This document shows, one piece after another, positions 57,301 to 64,000 of a DNA stretch of 64,000 nt. The notes under the pieces were generated by a model, which worked only from the letters and a program-made list of their open reading frames with translations, had not been told where the DNA came from and searched no databases. Within the stretch, counting starts at the first letter, position 1, and every line of letters starts with the position of its first letter. Source of the stretch: Kingdonia uniflora (lineage: Eukaryota; Streptophyta; Magnoliopsida; Ranunculales; Circaeasteraceae); the NCBI GenBank assembly GCA_014058105.1, contig JACGCM010001948.1, positions 3,658,001-3,722,000 on the forward strand, given 5' to 3'. Position numbers and translations under genes: made by a program.

Positions 57301-57617
57301 CCTCACATGAGGAGTTTCATGCCATTTTATGGTAATTCACATATCCCCAGGTGATACACTTTTTTATGATAAAAAGGAAACATTGCTAAATTCTGTTGCT
57401 AGAGATAGAATGTTTTACTGTCACAACTCACGGTAGACTTAACAAACCGAACGGGAGTCCATAGTTTGGAAAATATAAGACGCAATAGGAAAGATTCATC
57501 ATCATGGTTAAGTTACTCCACTTACATTATCTTATTTCCACCCTGTATAAAATCAATGGTATGTAAAGAGACCACGCCAACTTTGGAAGGAAAAGTTAAA
57601 GTAACATGATTGGCTAG
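54346..57617. other. Intergenic sequence without a recognised gene
   Basis: Three kilobases of AT-rich sequence. 55683-55693 (ggttgtgtttg) resembles the end of a PIF/Tourist element but no partner end was found. A 20-base direct repeat (cctcctttaagaggaatgctgaaaa-like) occurs at 55912-55955. Short open frames, such as the minus-strand 54867-54610, show no family I recognise. Confidence 0.4.
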
Positions 57618-58185
57618 TTGGGAAGAAGATGTAAAGCACAAATACTTACTGGAAAGTATTCAATATCAAAGATGCATCTTTGGTTTTATCCATCGATTTT
57701 CCAACGATGTATAATACCATATCTGAAGTTTGGGATTAAAGAACATGATTGGCTTCCGACTAGGCCAAACATTACTTACGGAGGTGGATTATGGAGGTCG
57801 ATCTTCAACACGTGGGACGAGTTTAAAGAGGGCATTGTAGTTAACATTGGAAATGGAGAAAAAATTAGATTCTGGCATGATCATTGGTGTGATTCTAGAC
57901 AATTGTCTCTTGTATATCCTTCCCTTTATAATGCTTGTGATTTAAAACATGGAAGATTTAAGAACTTCTACGAGATGGAGGCGAGTTGGAATTTCCATTT
58001 CAGGATCTAATTTTTGATAGGGAGCTAGATGATCTTAGCCTTTTGATCCATAAAGTAACTTTGGTTATGATTTGGACGGGTGAAGATAAATGGAAGTGGA
58101 AGTGGGTCGAAAGTGGGAAATTCACAGGGAGATCGATGTACGGCCATTTGGTAGAAGCTAAAAGTTGGCTTGGAGAAACATTATC
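57618..58185 (+). pseudogene. LINE RT end fragment (zf-RVT region)
   Basis: Reads GGGLWRSIFNTWDEFKEGIV, VNIGNGEKIRFWHDHWCDSR, LSLVYPSLYNACDLKHG, then after a frame change DLIFDRELDDLSLLIHKV, GEDKWKWKWVESGKFTGRS. This is the region after the reverse transcriptase in plant LINEs (GDG..IRFW.D.W, FP.L...A, W....GKFTV.S.Y). It is a short relic without the RT core. Confidence 0.8.
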
Positions 58186-58420
58186 AGATTCTGAATTAAG
58201 CAATGGCCTGGTCAGCATAGTTTCATAATTATACAAAACATTATCAAACAATCCCAATAAAACTAACTCATGGGCTAAGCAGTTAAACTGCTTGGCTAAA
58301 AAAGATAAACTTAAATTCAGAAAAATCTGGAAGGCAAGAGTCCAAAACAGCAGCACCTCTTAAAGTAATGTCGACTTCAGGATTTTGAATATAGGAAATC
58401 ATCTGCTATCAGTCTACAAC
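58186..58420 (-). pseudogene. LINE RNase H (RVT_3) relic, minus copy
   Basis: Minus-strand reading LRGAAVLDSCLPDFSEFKFI, FLAKQFNCLAHELVLLGLFD, NVLYNYETML. Homologous to the plus-strand piece 58640-58886, hence an inverted pair. The FCR..N..AD.LA block of plant RVT_3 RNase H appears here as FNCLAHELVLLG. Confidence 0.6.
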
Positions 58421-58559
58421 AATCAAAAGATCTTGTCCTTCCAGCATAGGCTTTACTCTGGAGAGGACCCAAGAGAGACATTGTATTTTTGCTTCCTATG
58501 CACATCCTGCATTGATCCTATACTTGCAAGCTGTTGTAGAACCAATATAGGATCTGCAA

Positions 58560-58886
58560 AAGAAGCAGAAGGAAATGGCACTCTCAAAAGTAAAATTTAT
58601 GTCGAAAAGACAGGATCTTCTGGTTGCTGCTGACTGTCAACGGATGGTTTCTTATTTTCAAAATCCAGAAGTTGGTATTACGTGGGGTGTAGCTGCTGTT
58701 TTGAACTATTGTTCTCCAGATTTCTCTTTCTTTAAGTGTACCTCTTTTCTTATTGTTCCCGGACAGATGAACTGTTTAACCCATGAGTTAGCTCCATTGG
58801 GCATGTTTGATAATATTTTGTATAACTCTGTAACTATGCATTGCCATAGTCCAGAATCAGTTGGACCTTTAGTTTGCTTGTGTTAA
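58560..58886 (+). pseudogene. LINE RNase H (RVT_3) relic, plus copy
   Basis: Reads LLVAADCQRMVSYFQNPEVG (D.Q..V block), AAVLNYCSPDFSFFKCTSFL, QMNCLTHELAPLGMFDNILY. It probably belongs to the same LINE remnant as 57618-58185. Its last 240 bases are the inverted partner of 58186-58420. Confidence 0.6.
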
Positions 58887-59119
58887 TAATGTCTGACAAT
58901 GCAGCTTTGGCATTATACAGCTTTGGCATTAAACTAGGTTAGTCTTACCTCCAATCAACAATTTTATGCAATTGAATTGCAGACAAATCCAAACTCCATA
59001 TTTGTTTCACATTAAGCAAAGACAAGCTGGGACACAAATGATATGTACCAGCAAAGACTTTAAAGCAAAAAAATTTAATTCAATAATACAATTGCGTTCA
59101 AAGGCCAACTTTCTTTGCA

Positions 59120-59371
59120 TCAGAGGCAAGAACTAAAAGATGCCACCTTTTGTTCAAAGGATTTAATATCGTCAGGTAAGAAGCCCGAGCATGTGGCTAA
59201 ATGAGAAAGGATAGAAGTCAGTACAGTCATGTGCAAGCTGGTAGAACCTTTGCCATTAGGTCTACCATCTCTGAAAATTTGCATTCTAAATGTTTCCAGC
59301 AGAAGAAAAGGGCAACCCTTCCCCTTAATCACGCAGGCCATTGACCTAATGATGGCTCGGAACAGAGTCAA
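59120..59371 (-). CDS. Open frame of unknown nature
   Basis: 83 codons: MTLFRAIIRSMACVIKGKGC, PFLLLETFRMQIF, STSLHMTVLTSILSHLATCS, PDDIKSFEQKVASFS. The composition is like a real helical protein and it lies downstream of the PH gene on the same strand. I know no family for it. It could be an exon of an unrecognised gene, a relic or chance. Confidence 0.25.
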   Translation of the reverse strand: MTLFRAIIRSMACVIKGKGCPFLLLETFRMQIFRDGRPNGKGSTSLHMTVLTSILSHLATCSGFLPDDIKSFEQKVASFSSCL

Positions 59372-59460
59372 ACATTAAAAGATAGAATCGCCTAATTCCT
59401 GAATTATAGCATGAATTTGAAGGTAGAAATGTAGTGATTTAAACTCCAAAACCCTGAAAA

Positions 59461-59801
59461 TGTGTGTTTGGTAGTGTGGACTTCCAAGGAACTAACAAAG
59501 GACGTGTTTTGTACATGCGAGAACTAACAGAGAACGTTCAAATAAAGGTACCCGATTTCCAAGTGAGAGATAGAGTGTGGTTAAGTACTGTGGGGGTCAG
59601 CAAATTCATGAGGGATCCAAGTCCTTAAAAATACTAAGAGGGAGATGGTATTTCAACTCCTTTTTGGTTACTTTAATTCCACATGGATATTGACCCCCCT
59701 CCTCAAATTCACACTACCTAACACATATTTTTAGGGGTTTGGAGTTTAAGTCACCTGGAGATCCTAATTCCACCTTCAAATCCATCCTACCAAACACAGC
59801 C
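59461..59801. mobile_element. Possible Tourist/PIF-like MITE
   Basis: Left end TGTGTGTTTGGTAGTGTGGA, right end (reversed) GGCTGTGTTTGGTAGGATGG. About 340 bases, non-coding. TIR sequence and size fit Tourist-type elements, but a TTA or TAA target duplication is not visible. Confidence 0.5.
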
Positions 59802-60302
59802 GAGCACACCTTGAACAATGATAACAACCTATCTATGAACTGTCCAAGTACAACAAATACTCGAATAACACTCACCCTATCTTTTGGTTACGAAGGTATC
59901 AGGCATAACTAAGGTAAACTACAAACAAGAAATATCTACTCAAAGTGCATCACGAAACGTCTCAAAATTGGTTTTACCTCAGATTCTTTCATCTCTACGG
60001 CCCTAATAAGACTTGTACTGGAAACTAAAACTCAAATTCTAGATATATCATAATTCCCCTAAAGCGTAAACAATATCAATAATGGGGCTTCCCCGATAAA
60101 ATCAACTTTACAGATACCTAATAATGCAATCAACATAAAATACACAAACAACAATCATATCTAAAACCCCATTTCTATTATGTAATCAAAACACCCCCAA
60201 ACTCAAAGTAAACACGAAATTCATAAAAATAAACATAGTAAACAAGATGAGATAAGATGAAGCTGAAACTGAAACTCACCTAATAGTACACACATCGAAA
60301 AC
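59802..60302 (-). other. 3' flank of the PH-domain gene with likely 3'-UTR intron
   Basis: On the minus strand, 23 bases after the stop codon, ATTAG then GTGAGTTTCAG is a strong splice donor (about 60279). This suggests an intron in the 3' untranslated region; the acceptor is not identified. Confidence 0.4.
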
Positions 60303-60755
60303 CTACCGCTTCGGGTGATCATAATCAACAACTTCAGCTTCAGTTACAGATCTCGAATGTTGCACAATACTCCTCCCAATAGAATTAATCCACTCCTCCT
60401 TATCCTTCTCCGTATCCGCAATAAAATACATCGTCTCCCTACTCGTCGAAAGCTCGAAAGCAAACTGCTTGTTAAGAACATCTTCAGCTCCCTTCACAGT
60501 AAGACAAGTGCTCACAGGAATAACCCCACGAGGGATTGAAGCACGACTAACAACAGAGTCTTTGAACCAGAAGAGTTTGCCTTGTTTTAAGACGAACCAA
60601 CGACGACGCCATGTTTTGATGTATTCGCCTTGTTTGGTAAGGTATCCGGTTCGTTCTGGGTCGACCCAGAATGAGATTCCTCCGTAGTCGTCTGGGGTTT
60701 GGGTTGTTGTGGTTCCTGTTACTGCGTTTGTTAGAGATCTCCAAAGAGACGCCAT
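60303..60755 (-). CDS. PH1: Pleckstrin homology domain protein 1
   Basis: 150 residues, single exon, intact. After MASLWRSLTNAV and a short Thr-rich stretch, one PH domain fills residues about 27-135: WVDPERTGYLTKQGEYIKTW, RRRWFVLKQGKLFWFKD, SIPRGVIPVSTCLTVKGAED, FAFELSTSRETMYFIADTEK, KEEWINSIGRSIVQHSRSV (C-terminal helix with the invariant Trp). Length and sequence agree with the plant PH1 family (Arabidopsis AtPH1), which binds phosphoinositides at endomembranes. The basic K..Y.K.WRRRWF loop for lipid binding is present. The start at 60755 was preferred over an upstream in-frame ATG (60935), whose extra 60 residues do not fit the family. Confidence 0.93.
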   Translation of the reverse strand: MASLWRSLTNAVTGTTTTQTPDDYGGISFWVDPERTGYLTKQGEYIKTWRRRWFVLKQGKLFWFKDSVVSRASIPRGVIPVSTCLTVKGAEDVLNKQFAFELSTSRETMYFIADTEKDKEEWINSIGRSIVQHSRSVTEAEVVDYDHPKR

Positions 60756-60807
60756 TAATGGTGGATTCTTGGTTGGGTTGTTTTTACCTTTTAGAAGAAA
60801 AAAAAAC

Positions 60808-60817
60808 ATATATATTG
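60808..60817 (-). promoter_or_regulatory. Possible TATA box of PH1
   Basis: AATATATATG on the minus strand, about 55 bases before the ATG. The spacing to the start codon is short but plausible. Confidence 0.35.
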
Positions 60818-61350
60818 ATATGCGGGGACAATTATTTAGAAGCGTGTGGGGAAATAGATGCACGTGTGAGTTAAGCATGTTAGGAAAATTTTCTCCACAC
60901 GCTTGGGAAGGCGTCGTTGGAGAACCATCAATCAACTATGGGATGTTGATGCAAACGAATGAACGATGAGAGAAATATTAGGATCTTTGGGTTGTACAAT
61001 TAATCGCCGCCTAGGTTTTTATTGGTGCAATGGTATTAAGGTCTTAAGATAATGATGATTTGAGTTTAGTTTGCACTTTGGAATGCATACGACCAGATAA
61101 ACACTAGTTGTTGCATACCTGATTGATATAGATATCTTCTATTTTTATTGCTTTTACATTTGAGTTTGTTTTCGTTCTGAATAATATTAGTCCTTCCCCA
61201 AGGGCGGTGAAGATAATATGTAATATTTAGTCTTGTAGGGGTGGGGATGGGTGCCTAATGTTACTGAAAAGAAAATTATAGATATATGGATGTTAACAAA
61301 GGCTGAAGAATTTGGTCAAGCCAAGAATGCAATTGAAAAGAAGTTGTTTA
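60818..61350. other. Promoter region of PH1 up to element B2
   Basis: About 530 bases with no other gene, bounded on the right by the 3' LTR of B2. Confidence 0.5.
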
Positions 61351-61930
61351 TGTAATGGCTTAATTTCGTAGCTCGAAATTAGATCTTACACCAAATGTAC
61401 ATGTGACAAAAATTAATGTAATACAAGAAATGACACAGGTGGTTTAGCGTGGAAAACCTCTGAATAGGTAAAAAACCACGACCTTGAGTTGAAGGTTTAG
61501 TAACTGTAACTTTTATTTCTTGAGGTTGATATCTTATTACAAGTAATATCTTTAACTAGAAATGTTTGATCTTGAAATACTTTTGTGGTGTTTAAGAGTC
61601 TAGAGATTGTGTAGAATCTACAAAATCTAGTTTTTTTGGTCTTTATCTCCTCTGGAATTTTTTCTTTATATAGACCTTACCTGCAGCTCGTTATCATGTA
61701 GAAGCACATTCTCCGGATAATGAGGTAAGTAGTAATTGAATGAGTAACTGTTAGTTCATAGGAGACAGGTGTCTTTGACTTGTTCATATTTTGTTATAGT
61801 GCTCGATCCACGTTCTTTATCAGTTCGTGGTCTAGGTGTTAATGTTGATTGCATATATCACGTGTGTAATGCGTGAGTCTGATATTGAGGTAGTTCAAGT
61901 TTGTACTAGGTCGAGAGATAGGTCCCTATA
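61351..61930 (-). repeat. 3' LTR of B2
   Basis: Plus strand TGTAATGGCTTAATTTCG to GGTCCCTATA (last CA changed to TA). Homologous to 31565-32157. Confidence 0.88.
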
Positions 61931-61946
61931 ATTGCCCCTTCGCAAC
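61931..61946 (-). other. Polypurine tract of B2
   Basis: The minus strand reads GTTGCGAAGGGGCAAT directly before the LTR. Confidence 0.65.
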
Positions 61947-62188
61947 TAAAGACACGGGTGGCTTTAGTTGAGAAAGAATCTTTGACTGTTGGTGTTGGAA
62001 GTTGGAAAGTTATGATGTATTGATAGAGAATATGACTGATTGGGTACTCAGTATTTATTTATGGAAGACTGTATCTGGCATTTATGATGGTAAAAATGAT
62101 TAATGTACTTGACGTTTGGTGTTCCAAGACAAGTTGTTCTTTGAATGATGACTGCTTTGGAAATACTTCTTCGCATTGAATGTGGGTT

Positions 62189-62200
62189 TGATATAAATAG
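62189..62200 (+). promoter_or_regulatory. Possible TATA box of the B2 antisense transcript
   Basis: TGATATAAATAG lies about 80 bases before the ATG at 62278, pointing toward the antisense ORFs. Confidence 0.45.
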
Positions 62201-62277
62201 TACATGTATTGTAGCGTCTGTCACCTCTGTGAAAGCATCATGTTGGTAAATTTCTTTTGTTGTACACTATTTTAATA

Positions 62278-62460
62278 ATGGTGAAGACCAGGCGATATGT
62301 ATATGAAGAGAGGGTGGCTGCTGAAGTTCAGAGGTTGAAGTTACGCTACTTTGGCAACCAAGCGTTGGAGATGCCCACGCCCATTCCCGTACCACCAACT
62401 TACCATGGCATGACGGAGGAGGAAGTTGCTGAAGCTGAAGATGATTATTACCATATATAG
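62278..62460 (+). CDS. Small antisense ORF 1 of B2
   Basis: 60 codons: MVKTRRYVYEERVAAEVQRL, KLRYFGNQALEMPTP, VPPTYHGMTEEEVAEAEDDY. The start at 62278 follows a TATA-like motif. Its end is conserved in B1 (1-69). Reading past the stop (RFHYVVLSGEQCRICLYLLA, 62461-62520) still looks protein-like, so the TAG may be a nonsense change. Unknown function; perhaps the first exon of the antisense gene. Confidence 0.5.
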   Translation: MVKTRRYVYEERVAAEVQRLKLRYFGNQALEMPTPIPVPPTYHGMTEEEVAEAEDDYYHI

Positions 62461-63604
62461 AGGTTTCACTATGTGGTTCTCTCTGGGGAACAGTGTCGGA
62501 TATGCCTTTACCTGTTAGCGGAAGACAAGGTTGAGGAGACAGATGTGGAGGTCGGCGGCATATATGCGAGGCAGTACTACTGGTATCCTGTAAAGGACTA
62601 GGTTCTAAGGTAAGACTCCCTTTAATCCCTACCAACTCTCAACTGGTGGGGGTTATGGAGAAAGAGACGGTGGTAGTGGAGAAGGGAGACGGAGATTGGA
62701 AATCTTTTTCCACACAATCATCGCTCAATTTTAGGAGGGGTGCCATTTGCTGAAGGCTGGTTCAAACACTGATACCATTAGCTTCCTTAATTTCTTGTGG
62801 AAGTAAATGGTATGAAAACCATTGCCTGGACCTTTCTTGCAAAAGAGTTTCAGAATGAAACAGTGTTTAAAATTTGAAATATAATGTAACCTGTAGATCG
62901 ATCTGTAGAAATAGCTAACAAACTTGTTATCTGTAAAGTATTATGTAAGCATTTTTCGAGCTAATGAAAAAGGTGTTTGTGTAAAAATTGTGTTGACAGA
63001 TCGAATTTGCAGTTATTAGTAAAATCGAACTAAAAGAAAAATATGTTTGAGTATGAAAATATGTTTAGAAAGCGAACTAAAAATGAATATTATGTGTCAA
63101 GCTGTTGAAGATATAAAAATTGATATGTGTGATATGAAGATCGAACTAATGAGGATAAAAATAGAGATGTGTGGTTTGTATATCGAACTGATGAGGTCTG
63201 AAGAATCGAGCTATAATAAAATTCTTATGTAAAATAGAATATGGATAAATTCAATCTGGAGCTAGGGAAGTGTTAAGAAAAGTAGCTCGAAAAGGTGATG
63301 GACAATTTTTAAAAGAGGTCGGTTTTGAAAGATAAGTTCAAATAACTTTTTATCATGATCTTAGGGTTTCTAGTTATGAAAAGGTGGAGTAGATAGAGTT
63401 TACAATATACGAAATATGGGAGATTTTAGGTTATCCTTTAGAGGTGCATTAATAATGCTTGAAAGGCTATGAAGAGAAGATGAAGCAGTAAAAATGGTGA
63501 GGATGCATTCTGAAAGAGCTCGTCATGCTTCGGAAAGGCACTTAGCAACAAAGATTACAGAAGTACGGGAGATGATCTTTGGGTAGTTAGATTATGATGC
63601 TAAC
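62461..63604 (+). other. B2-specific internal sequence between the small ORFs
   Basis: Absent from B1, where element A sits. It contains diverged repeats around 63050-63220 (atcgaactaatgagg and gatatgtgtgatatgaag-like). Apart from possible extensions of the two ORFs nothing is recognised. Confidence 0.45.
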
Positions 63605-63841
63605 TTGCCTGAATCTGAAATTCAGTTAGAAGATTTGAATGCGAGGGCAAGGGAGTGCGAAATTGGGCGTCACTTTTACTTAGAGATATTCCGTAAAGTG
63701 ATTTTGGAGACTGAAGCTCGAAAGGCTGTTGTGAGGCAAATTATTATGGAAGAGATAGTTGAGGAAGATGAACAGATTGTTGGGGGCGAACTGATTAGGT
63801 GTGGCACTCCAGGGCATCTTGGTTGTTTCGTGTATGAGTGA
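63605..63841 (+). CDS. Small antisense ORF 2 of B2
   Basis: 78 codons: MPESEIQLEDLNARARECEI, FYLEIFRKVILETEARKAVV, EEIVEEDEQIVGGELIRCGT. The second half is conserved in B1 20391-20540. Acidic and helical; no known domain. The frame upstream of the ATG (63470-63604) also looks coding, so the true start may be earlier. Confidence 0.5.
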   Translation: MPESEIQLEDLNARARECEIGRHFYLEIFRKVILETEARKAVVRQIIMEEIVEEDEQIVGGELIRCGTPGHLGCFVYE

Positions 63842-64000
63842 GCAAACTGAGTTTGATCGAATAATTAGAATGTGAATGTAGGTAGAATGTTTCTTCAAAA
63901 TTTGCTCCTGTTTGTTGTGAATGTTGTTGGAGACTGAGGTGAATAAAAAAAATTTAATTTTAAATGTTAGAACATTAGAAATGACGTTAGCAGTTCTATA

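Larger units (their letters stand above)
61351..64000 (-). mobile_element. Tat-type element B2, 3' part (continues off the window)
   Basis: A minus-strand 3' LTR (61351-61930), a purine tract, then plus-strand (antisense) small ORFs homologous to B1 1-69 and 20391-20540. The last 300 bases match B1 20400-20710, so the antisense gene should lie just beyond position 64000. B2 keeps about 1.2 kb (62457-63698) that B1 lacks at the A insertion. Confidence 0.85.

Noticed and set aside
60469..60969. Plus-strand open frames across PH1
   Set aside because: Shadows of the intact PH-domain gene on the minus strand.
61351..61930. Second LTR of B1
   Set aside because: B1 already has its 5' LTR at 31565-32157; this LTR is followed by its own purine tract and 3' internal sequence in the same orientation, so it is another element.

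Overview
This is a 64 kb piece of a plant nuclear genome, almost certainly a flowering plant. It is AT-rich, has plant-type spliced introns, and is packed with plant transposon lineages: Athila and Tat Ty3/gypsy, Ty1/copia, L1-type LINE, CACTA, hAT MITEs and a tRNA-derived SINE. Host genes are few: one intact PH-domain gene, one broken GDSL lipase gene, and gene pieces inside a CACTA element. The species cannot be named from the sequence.

Layout. A Tat-type Ty3/gypsy element on the minus strand, called B1 here, holds positions 1-69 and 20392-32157. It is split by an Athila-type element on the plus strand, called A (70-20391). Inside A lie a fragment of a third Tat element, C (8742-9945), a LINE fragment (about 9946-11580 and 18655-18764) and, inside the LINE endonuclease, a 7.07 kb CACTA element (11581-18651) loaded with exon pieces of several unrelated host genes. 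Next come a stray copia LTR piece, a copia element D1 (33052-37806, minus), a SINE, a GDSL lipase pseudogene (38270-44376, minus) with a copia element E (38921-43668, plus) in its intron, and an internally deleted gypsy element D2 (44517-47812, minus) in its promoter. A TIR transposon, F (49100-52338), carries a plant-mobile-domain gene and a second SINE. Two hAT-type MITEs, LINE debris, a Tourist-like MITE and the intact PH-domain gene (60303-60755, minus) follow. The window ends in a second Tat element, B2 (61351-64000+, minus), a close relative of B1.

Most interesting biology. (1) B1 carries, antisense to gag-pol, a multi-exon gene (22149-26085) with recognisable GT-AG introns, a Transposase_28-like domain and long coiled coils. 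It meets pol tail to tail across a 45-bp minisatellite. (2) The CACTA element has collected exon pieces of a PPR gene, BIG/UBR4, RNA polymerase II subunit 2, an oxidosqualene cyclase and a DEAD-box helicase, all on one strand; one exon joins the cyclase to the helicase. (3) Element A has a 974-base stretch without a single cytosine directly after its primer binding site, and a second 276-base C-free tract before its 3' LTR. (4) Several retroelements have lost exactly the reverse transcriptase region (B1, D2). No retroelement here looks fully intact, so autonomous activity is unlikely.
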